Positions 43,108 to 52,981 of a stretch of 64,000 nt of DNA are shown here, piece after piece. The position numbers and the translations under genes are program-made. The DNA is from Trachipleistophora hominis (Eukaryota > Microsporidia > Pleistophoridae), in contig JH993845.1 in NCBI GenBank assembly GCA_000316135.1, positions 1 through 64,000 on the forward strand, in the 5' to 3' direction. Position 1 is the first letter of the stretch. The number at the start of each line of letters is the position of its first letter. The notes under the pieces are model-generated. The model was not told where the DNA came from. It saw only the letters and a program-made list of their open reading frames with translations, and made no database searches.

Positions 43108-43734
43108 TGGAGTGAACATTAAAAGGTATCGTAGGTACCACAGCATGGCACAGTAAGAGAACGTAAATGTTTGTGCATAAATAAAAATTATTTTGTTTAA
43201 CGATGTTTGATGAAATTAACGTTTCCTTTGTTTTACGTTTTAATGTAAAGATTATGTTCTTAGGCATTGAAGATGATGTAGTAACAATGATTAGGTAAGA
43301 TTATGTCTATGGATCAGATATAACCTGCGTGTTAAGATCACTGCTGCAGAGATGTACATGGAGGTGTTGTACGAGATCGTGTATTAATTTCATCACCAAC
43401 TACTTGCAGCCATTCTTAGCCCCTGTAGATCAAAAGAATAGAATTTTTATAGAAGAGTATCTTTAGGTATATAAACGTACGCTTAATAAAATTATTTTCT
43501 TTTAATGTATTGGTCTATGATGTATTTTGTTTTACTTTTAATTTAATGGTAATTTAATTAGGACTGTTTTACAATGTTTTGTTTTAAAAACATTTTTAAT
43601 TAATGATTAAGGACTTTATTACGTGATTAAAGGCATTTAAAGACTTTGTTTAAAGAATTAGTTATTAAATACTGTTAAAGACCTTGTTAAATATTACTAA
43701 ATATTTAACTTTTTAATACAGTAAAATACAATCC

Positions 43735-43830
43735 TTAAAAATCCTGTTTTACAGGGCATTATCCTTAACAATCCTCTTCTACAGGGCATTATCCTTAACA
43801 ATCCTGTTCTACTGGGCACCATCCTTAATT
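43735..43830. repeat. Tandem repeat, 30-bp unit, three copies, upstream of Sly1
   Basis: ATCCTTAACAATCCTGTTCT followed by ACAGGGCATT, three times, ending about 30 bp before the Sly1 ATG. It therefore occupies the promoter region. Confidence 0.85.
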
Positions 43831-43854
43831 AAATAAACTGCGCTCATCGTTTAA

Positions 43855-43858
43855 CCCC
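43855..43858 (+). promoter_or_regulatory. CCCC start-proximal motif of Sly1
   Basis: CCCC three bases before ATG 43862. Confidence 0.5.
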
Positions 43859-43861
43859 TCA

Positions 43862-45325
43862 ATGATCCAAAACCTACAGAAAGCGAAGCTTTCAGAATTT
43901 CTAAAAAGCTCCACCTGGACAGTCCTAATACTCGACGACACCACATTTCCAATAATAAACGCGCTGTTCCGCTTCACAGAACTACGCAGACTAAACATCA
44001 CAACAATATTCAGACTGGAAAACACCCGGGAAAACGTAACGGCCAGCGCCATCTACTTCGTGCACAGCAAGAACTTGCACAGCATCGTATCGGATGTTAT
44101 TGCCCGGACGTACAGCTCGTACAACCTCAATTTTATTGACTGTGTGAGCAGGGATGGTCTGGAAATGCTGGCCGGCACGCTCTCTGAGCGCAGGCTTGCG
44201 CTCAAGGTGGAGAGTGTGTGGGACAGGCATTTAAATTTCTTGGCGCTTGATAACAATGTATTTGTGGTGGGTGGCGGGGTGCATGAGATGGCGGCCGGCC
44301 TGTTCTCACTGTTTTTCAATTTGGACAACGAGCCGTTCATCGTATCAGGAGATGAAAACGTATCGGGAGATAAAAACGTATCAGGCGATGAAAGCGTAGC
44401 AGAACTGCTTTACAAGAAAATGCGTAACAATCTCGTGAGAAAGAAGGACCGTAGACCGCTGCTCATACTGTTTAGACGCGAGAATGACGTGATTACGCCG
44501 TTGGAACACAACTGGACGTACGCCGGGCTGATAAACGACGTTCTATCGCTCAACATCAACACAGTAAAGTACACCAAGGATGACCGTCCGTGTACGTACA
44601 CCATTACACCCGATGATACGTTCTACGCCACCAACAAGTACGAAAAGTTCCCCGTGGTAACTGAGCGAATAGAAAAGGAGCACCTGAACTACAAGAAGGA
44701 GATTGGCAAGAAGAACTACGACATTGCGGAACTTAACCGTTCAAACGAAATGATAGACGCACACATGTCAATCTGCCTGAACCTGATCAACGAGATAAGT
44801 GACAGAGGATACGACGAGTACTACGAGATGGAGCAACGTAACGCATCAGACGACCAGATCTACAAGATGGTGGAGAAAGGCACGGTAGAGGACGTAAAAC
44901 GCTTCGTATGCACTCTGCTCAGGAAGGGCGCCCGTCCAGAAGTGATCGAGTACATCATGGCCAAGCGGGGCATTACGCAGCAGTTCGTTGAGCACGTGGT
45001 GCAGCGCATCAAGATTGAGGAGAATACGCTGCTCAAGCGCGCCACGAACATTCTGTCTAAGATTATTAATGTGGATACGAGCACGCCGTTGAGCGTGTAC
45101 GTTGGGGAAATTGTGGCTAAGGCGCGTAAGGGCGAGCTTAGAGTGATGGGTGGTAGGAAGGTTTATTATGAGGAGGTGGCGGGTGTTTACGTGTTTGTGG
45201 TTGGTGGTGGGTGTTATAAGGAGATTGATAGTTTGAGACGGATGGATAGGGACATTGTGTATGGATGTGGAGAGATTTTGGATGGGAGAAGGGCGTTGGA
45301 AAGGATTGAGAGTGGGATGAAATGA
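43862..45325 (+). CDS. SLY1: Sec1/Munc18 protein, Sly1-like (487 aa)
   Basis: An SM protein that binds syntaxins and promotes SNARE assembly at ER-Golgi membranes. Diagnostic stretches are R-R-P-L-L-I-L-F-R-R-E-N-D-V-I-T-P-L, E-H-N-W-T-Y-A-G-L-I-N-D-V-L and then Y-T-I-T-P-D-D-T-F-Y followed by K-F-P-V-V-T-E. These parallel Sly1/SCFD1 (H-T-W-T-Y-Q-A-L-V-H-D-V-L; Y-D-L-T-P-x-D-x-F-W; F-P-E-V-A-E). It is shorter than yeast Sly1 (about 666 aa). A small seven-residue repeat (V-S-G-D-E/K-N/S) is inserted near residues 160-180. Its expected partner, a Qa-SNARE with a Sly1-type N-peptide, is encoded at 30032. Vps45 or Vps33 are less likely alternatives. CCCC lies three bases upstream of the ATG. Confidence 0.82.
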   Translation: MIQNLQKAKLSEFLKSSTWTVLILDDTTFPIINALFRFTELRRLNITTIFRLENTRENVTASAIYFVHSKNLHSIVSDVIARTYSSYNLNFIDCVSRDGLEMLAGTLSERRLALKVESVWDRHLNFLALDNNVFVVGGGVHEMAAGLFSLFFNLDNEPFIVSGDENVSGDKNVSGDESVAELLYKKMRNNLVRKKDRRPLLILFRRENDVITPLEHNWTYAGLINDVLSLNINTVKYTKDDRPCTYTITPDDTFYATNKYEKFPVVTERIEKEHLNYKKEIGKKNYDIAELNRSNEMIDAHMSICLNLINEISDRGYDEYYEMEQRNASDDQIYKMVEKGTVEDVKRFVCTLLRKGARPEVIEYIMAKRGITQQFVEHVVQRIKIEENTLLKRATNILSKIINVDTSTPLSVYVGEIVAKARKGELRVMGGRKVYYEEVAGVYVFVVGGGCYKEIDSLRRMDRDIVYGCGEILDGRRALERIESGMK

Positions 45326-46293
45326 TAGGCTTGGCGGTTGGGAGAGGCTGTGGTTGGTGGATTGGTTTAGGATGGGAGACTTTAGAGGGTGGGTTGGCTT
45401 TGGGGAGTTTGTTTAGAGGGAGTTGACCTTAGAAGGAAGATTGACTTCGGAGAGAGGATTGACTTCGGAGAGAGGATCAATTTTAGGGGGGTGGCTTTAG
45501 GGGGAAGGTTGATTTGGGAGAAAGGATCAATTTTAAGGGTTGACTTCAACGAGAGGATCAATTCTAGAGGAGGTTTGGCGTTAAACTTAAATGGATTGGC
45601 TTTGGGGACTGATTAGCTTAAAACTTGGAGAGGATTGGTTTTAATGAGAGGGTTGACTTTAAATCAAATAGATTGGTTTCAGACCTAGGCAGAATGGTTT
45701 TAGATTACATGGTAATTAATTGTGGATTAACGTTATGTAAGTGAAGAAAAACTGTGATTTAGTAGGAGAATATAAGGCACAAGAGCTTTAATAGACTTAT
45801 ACGAGTTTAGTACGACGAAAGGAATACCTTGAAAAGAAGGACCTGGTGATTGGGAAGGAAAAGACGGTGAAGTGGGTTACACACGTGTTAGTTTATTAAG
45901 AAGAGCCTCATGTCCCTGCGGTCACGGCGTGATTGATCATACGCTTAACTACGGATTGATCGACCGTTTGATTTTTAATATCAGCGGTTGAAATGAATAA
46001 CGTTGTTTGAGCATATTGTATAAAACGAGGTGTTTTTTGTCCTGAATGATTTAACATCTCTTGAAAGGCGTAATACATAAAATTACGTTTAAAACGATTG
46101 AAGTGGCGTGCTGAGGTGGAATGTGAATGTGTTGTATTTTATATCACAAGTGGTAAGTGTGACGCTATAATACGTATTGTAATGCTTTGGTGCTCTTGCT
46201 GTCTTTTAAAGGACGTTGATTGAATGAAAATTAATGTAAAACTGAATGTTTCTAAAAACGAATAGAAGCAGTGTGTTTATTATTTAATGACAT
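45326..46293. other. Intergenic, about 1 kb, G-rich repeats at its start
   Basis: The first 400 bp, immediately 3' of Sly1, are G-rich on the plus strand and repetitive. A 75-codon frame (45389-45616) reflects the repeat only. The rest is AT-rich. Confidence 0.6.
45330..45690. repeat. G-rich degenerate repeat, GATTGACTTCGGAGAGAG core
   Basis: Units such as GGATTGACTTCGGAGAGAG and AGGATCAATTTTAGGGGG recur irregularly, with G-runs of three to six (GGGGGG at about 45485). Strand-asymmetric G content begins already in the last 150 bp of the Sly1 coding region. Confidence 0.65.
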
Positions 46294-47286
46294 TTACATG
46301 CCATACATCCTTCTTTGTCTCGACCTGCGCTTGCGGCTTTTCTTGCCCCGCTTTTCGCTTGGCTTTGTCCGTCTAGACAGCCTATTAACCGGCCCAGACG
46401 ACTCTTCGATAATCTGCCACGGCCATCTGTGCGCGTCGGGCTCCTGGTATAGGAGCGAGTCCCTCTTGTACCGATCAAAATCGGTATCAATGATCGGATC
46501 GCCCTTGCCCTTTATCGGCCACTCAGATGCGGAGTAGTGCAGCATCTGAATGGTATTGCACCCGCCGTACGGATCTATTGGATGCGTGCCCATCTGTCCT
46601 AACGCGGGCTCGTATGATTCGATGAGCTGTGCAGAGCCACATGCACCGCCAAACGGATCTACGGCGCCCTTTTCTTCCAACACGGGTTCCGCAGGCCGAC
46701 CAGTGCCGTACGCTTCATCGGCAAATGCGCTCTCGCAATCATCGGCGAGTGCTTCTTTGCCGATGTCTTGCAGTGCGTCAAGATCGGCATCAACCTTGAG
46801 GCCCTGTCTGATGCGCTCATTAGCAGCATCCACCTCACTGTCGGTGCCGTAGCACTCACAGGTACTACTGCACCGCTTCTGCGGCACAGCCTGGCCAAGG
46901 ATGGGATCCGCCAGGTAATCCATCTCATACCCCATCGCCTCCATGCTGTCGTACTCCCCCGCATTGTCTGCACCCGTATACATGCCCTCAGTGCACGAAC
47001 TGAAGCATTCTGTGATGCTGTCCGTGCTGGCATGCCCGCTCTCTAAGGCGGTACGTGACGGTGACCAGGGTATGTGCGGGCCTTTGCCAATCCGGCACAT
47101 CTCCTCAAACTCCCTCTGGAGCTTCAGCTGCATCATCCGCTCGTACCCCTCCACTCCCTCCTCAATTATAAGGTCCAACTTACGCCTTGCCATATCACGT
47201 ACGCTCTCCTCGTCAGCTCGGGTATTTATCGCTCCCCCTTTGCTGTTTGCCGGCTTGTCTGTGTTGGCCGATGTTTTTCTGTGCAT
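46294..47286 (-). CDS. Unrecognised GC-rich hypothetical protein (330 aa)
   Basis: The gene is clearly coding (330 codons open, markedly higher GC than surroundings, balanced amino acids) but I do not recognise it. Residues about 28-75 are a charged helix (M-A-R-R-K-L-D-L-I-I-E-E-G-V-E-G-Y-E-R-M-x-x-L-K-L-Q-R-E-F-E-E-M). A Gly/Asp/Glu/Ser-rich acidic middle follows, with two similar D-P-F/Y-G-G-A/C-C/N motifs (about 214 and 243). The segment P-H-I-P-W-S-P-S is a candidate short linear motif. The last 35 residues are strongly basic (K-R-G-K-K-S-R-K-R-R-S-R-Q-R-R), likely a nuclear or RNA-binding tail. The GC-rich composition also opens long shadow frames (46550-46852, 46659-47033, 46943-47362), which I do not call. 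AATAAA follows the stop by about 16 bases. Confidence 0.7.
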   Translation of the reverse strand: MHRKTSANTDKPANSKGGAINTRADEESVRDMARRKLDLIIEEGVEGYERMMQLKLQREFEEMCRIGKGPHIPWSPSRTALESGHASTDSITECFSSCTEGMYTGADNAGEYDSMEAMGYEMDYLADPILGQAVPQKRCSSTCECYGTDSEVDAANERIRQGLKVDADLDALQDIGKEALADDCESAFADEAYGTGRPAEPVLEEKGAVDPFGGACGSAQLIESYEPALGQMGTHPIDPYGGCNTIQMLHYSASEWPIKGKGDPIIDTDFDRYKRDSLLYQEPDAHRWPWQIIEESSGPVNRLSRRTKPSEKRGKKSRKRRSRQRRMYGM

Positions 47287-49482
47287 GTTATTGCTCGTTT
47301 TCGCCGTATTTATACTTTTAGTTGTTTTTTTATCACAATCAGCGGTTTGTTCGTTTCAGTGATGTGTTTCGTGTTTGTTTGCCGGTTGTTTTTGATCAAT
47401 GGTGAGAAAATTAGTTGTATTTACAGCGTTATGTGAAGTATATTGAATGGTAATAGAGCGTGCTTGTACGTATATGCTATGTTATACCATAAATTATGTT
47501 TAACGAGTGTTGAAATAGTGTTTAATAAAATATTCAGTGCTAATTCTATGTTTATGAGCACAAAATGCCGACAAAGACGTATTCTTGTGTTCAGGTACGA
47601 GCATTACGCGTACCTCAGGTACGGTGATATATAAGATTTTATCATACGGCATATGACGTATAAAACGACTTAATGGTGTGATAGGTAATATTAAATGCAA
47701 ATACTTACGATATAAAACGCTTATGTTGTATTAAACTGCTGGTCACCGAATTAAATTTATTAATTTCTACAAAATATACAATATTTAACAAGTTTTAGCG
47801 TTTGATAAGCAACGTATATTACTGGTTTGATAAGTTTAATTATGGTTATTAATTAAAAGGAACGTTTGTTTCTCTCGTTAAGGATGGCTAAAAGTAGTGC
47901 TAATTGGTTTGTTCTATGATAAGAATGAATTACCTCCTCGTTAAAATAAGCCTCACAGTTCAACAACGAATTACTCCATCATCCATAAGCGAATGGTTTT
48001 ATAGACCATAAAATACGTGCAAAATGCCACGATATCACGTATTTAAATCTGAAGGATGGTGTTAATTGAATGAATATTCAAGAACAATTATCTCTTATCA
48101 ACACTGCTCTACTTCCAATAAAACATTAATTTTTGTTCAACAGGATATTTTAATTAGTAAATACGTTAAAATGTGGATTAACAGCAATAATTCATGTTCT
48201 CTTCCTTTTTAGCCGTTGTTTGTTTGTATGATCGATCAAGGATGAAACAAATTATACTACACGTGGTAGTTTGTGATAAATCAGTGATCAAGAATCATAC
48301 TAACAAATTTAGAATTATGGAGATTGAATAAAAGAACGATACTTAAGAGAGAATAGCTGGCAGTATACCACGTTTATAAACAGAAGAATTTATTTTAAAT
48401 GAATGATGTACCTTATATAACATTTTATACAAATGGAATGCTTCTAAGATTAAAGCGGATTACTTAATATTAGTATGTCATGCCTATAATATGTGTTTTA
48501 ATTAGAGTGGTTGATATTCTATGAATAAACGTTTTGTGGTCATAGATATCTTAAGAGAAGTATAAATGCAAATGTTGTGAAATACATGGTATCATCATAC
48601 ATAAAAGCATTTTAGAGAAGGAATACTCGTTTTCACCGTGATCTGTTTTAAAATTAAGGATCACTAATTACCAAGTAGTTGTAGAGACAGTCATTTCTAA
48701 CCATAGTATTTTTTGTATTTTGTGTATTTTACAATATGAATTGTGGTAACTTAATCCAATTTTAATAGTGTCTGAAACAAGCTGTGCCATTACACCTATA
48801 CAGTGTGTTACTAGGTGGTTACAGCATCCTTGCGGTGAAACGTACGTCATATTTGTTCTATTTTCTTAAATACGTTTTATTCCTTTCTTATCATTAAGGA
48901 TCAACCTCATAATATTACGTTTTAGTGCACACTTTAAGATCTTACATTGCAAGTTTAACATGCTATGCTTTGTTAGTTGTGCATTTTTACTTTTCTGACA
49001 AATGTTTAATTATTTATCTGTTTGACCCGAAAACTGATGAACATTAAATGGTTTTATTTTATCAAATCGTTAACTTATGGTATTAAATGGAAATGCCCAT
49101 TTATAAATAATTTAAAGTGTAAACTATATAATATCATTTAGACTACGTTATGAATGATATTACTTTCCCGAATTAGTGGTTATCTGCCAACATTTGCCAG
49201 ATCAAAGATTAGATAACATCTTCTCTTATATTAGTCTGTGTAAGGATAATAATACACCGCTATAGTATATTTTAGATCGTTTTATATTCATCGTGTTATT
49301 ATACGGATCAAAATGTAAAACCATCATTTGTTGTGTTTTAATGATATCAGGACATTGTTAAATGTTTTAAATTAATTAAAGGTGTTTGGGTAAGGAGCAA
49401 AAACAATGTTGTATAGTTAGACGTTATTATTCTCTCAAGGATCAAAATATTTCATTCAATGTGATAGTATTACTTATATTGT

Positions 49483-49590
49483 AGGAAAATAACTACAATT
49501 ACAATGTTGAACACAACGGTGCTATAACCATGGTAAGAAAATAACTGCAATCGTAATATTTAATACAACGGTGTTATTGATACGGTAGGA
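49483..49590. repeat. Two-copy direct repeat, about 55 bp
   Basis: GGAAAATAACTACAATTACA, then ATACAACGGTGTTAT-like sequence, at 49484 and again at 49538 with about 80% identity. Confidence 0.65.
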
Positions 49591-50095
49591 CAGGCATATT
49601 AAAATAAATAATCATAAGAAATACTAAAGAATATTAAAACAACTATTAGATCACTTAAAGATGCTTAGACATATAATTCTATAAAGTACACATAAAACAG
49701 CATTTAAGTATTATAGTATAACATTATGATATATCACTAATTTATAGTATAATATTATCAGATTAAACGTTTTAATTTATATAGCATACTATTCTTATAT
49801 TACCTGTTTATGATAGCTAGTTGATATTAACACCGTGATATCATGTATGGTGTTTATACAGGTTATTCAGAAAAATAGTATAAAAACGTAGTTTAAGCAC
49901 ATTTTTAATAACAAATGATAAATTCTATTCAATGATACAAAATTATTACGGTGCTGCACAGCAGAGAGCCATGCGTTATAAAAATTGTAAAAATTAGGAA
50001 TTTAATTTTTTTGTTAGAAAACTTGTAAATGATTGTGCTGAGCAATACTATTATCACATGCTGTACCAGTGTGTGCTACTTGGGTGTTTTATCCT

Positions 50096-50208
50096 TTTTA
50101 GGTGATCAGTAATAGGATGGAGTCCACGATCTGTTTAGCAACATCATTGTTTTTAGGTGATCAGTAATAGGATGGAGTACTACGATCTGTTCAACAACAT
50201 CATTGTTC
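50096..50208. repeat. Two-copy direct repeat, about 57 bp, upstream of CK1
   Basis: TTTTAGGTGATCAGTAATAG then GATGGAGT(C/A)C(T)ACGATCTG and CAACATCATTGTT occurs at 50096 and 50153, nearly identical. It lies 240-350 bp before the kinase start. Confidence 0.85.
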
Positions 50209-50448
50209 GTATGTGGCTACGTATAAAAGCGTGTTATACAGACATTAAATACCTGTAGCTTTCGCGTATTTATCGTCTCTTCATCATCACCATAATCAGC
50301 TGCTTTCCGTGCGTAATATGATTTGCTACCGTTTGTATCACGTTCTAATTGGCTGTCAACGCGTAATCAGTAACAAGGCGTGTCTCAGTTGGTCGTTCTC
50401 CTTTTTCTTTTCTTTCTTCTTTTTTCCCATCCTTACCACAAAAAACCG

Positions 50449-51339
50449 ATGAATGATTTTTCAGACATCCAGATAACCCATAAACTTGGAACAGGCACAT
50501 TCGGTGATGTTTACGCATTTCTAGACTGCAAGACCAACCGCAAGATGGCCCTCAAAATAGAAAAAAAGAACTGCAATCTGCTACGCAACGAGTACAAGAT
50601 TTACGTGCGCTTGAACCGCACCATGAATGATTTCGTGTGCCGCACGTATTTCTATGGCAAGGTTCGGCTTAATAACACGCTCAACAACGCGATGGTGATG
50701 GATCTGCTCGGCCTTTCCCTGCAGAAACTTTTCATACGGCAGCACAAGCGGTTTTCCGAGGTTACGGTGCTTAGGCTGGGCATAATGATGATAAGCTGCG
50801 TAGAGTTCCTGCATGCGCGACATTTCGTGCATCGTGACATAAAGCCCGACAACTTTGTGTTTGGGCTCGGTGCGAACAGCGACAAGCTGTATCTGATTGA
50901 TCTGGGACTTGCCAAGAAATACAGGAGCTCAACCACGTACACGCACATACCACACAAAAATGGGAAGTTGCTTGTAGGAACGGCACGGTATGCATCCGTA
51001 AATGTGCATCGTGGCGAGGAGCAGAGCCGGAGAGACGATCTGGAGAGCCTGGGATACTGCCTGATATTCTTCGTGAAGGGAAAATTGCCGTGGCAGGGGC
51101 TCAAGGCAAGTAACAAGCAGGAAAAGCACATGTTGATAAGGGAGGTGAAGGAGAGCGTGAGCCTGGAGGTGCTGTGCGAGGGTCTGCACGGCTGTTTCTA
51201 TGAATACATGAAATACGTGCGCAGCCTTAATTTTAAGACCATGCCGGATTACGATTACGTAAAGCAGCTATTTGAAGATGCCCTGTACGAAATGGGACAC
51301 AGCGGTAATACGCAGTTTGACTGGAGCGGCAGCGAATGA
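50449..51339 (+). CDS. Casein kinase 1 family Ser/Thr kinase (297 aa)
   Basis: A catalytic-core-only CK1. It has a glycine loop L-G-T-G-T-F-G-D-V-Y, K-I-E-K ATP lysine, H-R-D-I-K-P-D-N (His128, catalytic Asp130), and the CK1 signature G-T-A-R-Y-A-S-V-N-V-H with E-E-Q-S-R-R-D-D-L-E-S-L-G-Y, which replaces the APE motif of other kinases. The magnesium-binding motif reads Asp151-Leu-Gly instead of Asp-Phe-Gly. The Pro/Gln-rich C-terminal tail of yeast Hrr25 is missing. CK1/Hrr25 acts in vesicle traffic, ribosome maturation and mitosis; the exact role here is not readable from sequence. ATG 50449 is used. The frame is open further upstream to a GTG at 50380, but the CK1 N-terminus fits the ATG. 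Confidence 0.93.
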   Translation: MNDFSDIQITHKLGTGTFGDVYAFLDCKTNRKMALKIEKKNCNLLRNEYKIYVRLNRTMNDFVCRTYFYGKVRLNNTLNNAMVMDLLGLSLQKLFIRQHKRFSEVTVLRLGIMMISCVEFLHARHFVHRDIKPDNFVFGLGANSDKLYLIDLGLAKKYRSSTTYTHIPHKNGKLLVGTARYASVNVHRGEEQSRRDDLESLGYCLIFFVKGKLPWQGLKASNKQEKHMLIREVKESVSLEVLCEGLHGCFYEYMKYVRSLNFKTMPDYDYVKQLFEDALYEMGHSGNTQFDWSGSE

Positions 51340-52981
51340 AACAGCCTGCACAGGATGGTAAGGATGTTTCCCTTGTCGTCTTTTCTAAGGTAATGGCTGC
51401 ACACGATGCATGTTTTTCTTGCTACGTGTATCACCGGTTTAACTTTAGGATCACGTACAATTCTCGTCGCCTGAATAGGCGAAGAAACCTGTCTTGGTAA
51501 AAATAAATAAAAAGCCTAAAATGAAATTCTTTGTTTAGACAGTGTTAGCACTTTGATTTTTGAATCGAAGGTGAAGAGTTTGTTGTTGATTAACGCTGGT
51601 CATACGGAAGAAAAGTAATCGATACTTAGTTTATATCAATCAATGTTTTGTTTAGAAGTTTGTTTAATTATCACCCCACTTAATGCAGGTCATACGAGAA
51701 AGAAATATTTACCATTTAAATTTAATTTACTTAATATTTCGTGATGGTAGCAGTTTAATTAACGCTAATCAAAGAGGATGAAAATGATCGTTGTTATTTC
51801 TTACGAATATCGACCTGTTATAAACATCGGTACAGCCATCAGTGAGTATTAATTATTATACACGTGGATGAACAATCAAATAACGTCTGTTTTCATTATT
51901 TAGTGTGAAAGAACTAATTAACATTGAATTGATAATCACGAATGTACGCTGTGACATGAAACATAGTCTTAATTAACGATGTTTCACAATACAATACACC
52001 AGTATGTATCAGGTACGGCATCGTGTATGAATCCTAATGATAAAAAGACAACTCGCAAGCTGATTGGTCAGTTCGAAATTTTTATTTTATATGAAATAGA
52101 AAGTTACGTGTTTTACTGCAACTTTTATGTTTCAAAACTCGCCTACTAATCTTTTACGAAAGGTTTTAGCGAAAGTACAGGTGCAGTCCTTGAATTTATT
52201 TAGGAACCTTCTAACCACGCGGACAACGTAAAAATGGCAGATTAAAGTGAAATTAAGAACAAAAAAGGTTAATTGCTATTAATTGTTTGTCCAAACATCT
52301 ATTTTATAAATAAAATGGCGCACTCAGCCATCATAAAATTATTTTTTACCGAATCATTTCTCCTGAGGAAACGTTACAGTCGCAACAAATTCGTGGTGGT
52401 TAGGAATAAATAAATGCGAGTCTGGACAGGCGTGTCAATTACAGAATTAGTTCGTTTTTGAAGAATATATTTTATCATTAACACATTAAAATAAGGTAAA
52501 CAAAAATTATATCGCCAGAACCTCATGTTCTACTATTTAACAGTACCTTTTACCTAATTAAATCAAATTGTGATGAATGTAATAATTTACCTAACGTTCT
52601 GTATAAATGTAAATTGCGTTAGAATATTTTGAATAAAACAGAAGATGATGAATAACTGGGTGATTCACCAATTAAATAAATTTTTTGGGCCATCTAACAA
52701 GTGAAGAAGTACGACGATTAACTAAACGATTTTAATGTAATGAAAATTTCTCTAAAAACCGGACGAAATGATGCAAGAAAGTGCTTGTAAAACAGGGCAT
52801 AAGAGCGGTTAGTGTAGTAAATCATATTATGGAAATTAACATGAACATAGAAGAAAGTGATGCATAACACTTTTGACTCGGATATGGAGCGTATAATGCT
52901 GTTATATGCATTATATTTTGGTTTTTTTCTTGACTGTGCCCGTGTTATTGATTGTATTTGAGCAATGCGCTATGCACGTTC
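51340..52981. other. Intergenic, about 1.6 kb
   Basis: AT-rich convergent spacer. A weak match to dispersed repeat B (GTTTAATTATCACCCCAC) is at about 51649-51688. No gene is supported. Confidence 0.6.

Larger units (their letters stand above)
40170..43734. other. Intergenic, about 3.6 kb, repeat-rich
   Basis: Divergent spacer between haspin and Sly1, made largely of short tandem repeats (separate entries). A GC-richer segment spans about 42.58-43.14 kb. A 101-codon minus-strand frame (42474-42779) runs through a repeat and is not supported as a gene. Confidence 0.6.
47287..50448. other. Intergenic, about 3.2 kb
   Basis: AT-rich divergent spacer. Short frames (47443-47634, 48668-48850) are unsupported. 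Two duplicated segments are listed separately. A pyrimidine-rich run TTTTTCTTTTCTTTCTTC lies 25-50 bp before the CK1 ATG. Confidence 0.6.

Noticed and set aside
46550..47362. Several long plus- and minus-strand ORFs overlapping the 46294-47286 gene
   Set aside because: High GC lowers stop frequency in all frames. Only the 330-codon frame has a coherent protein, basic tail and polyadenylation signal.
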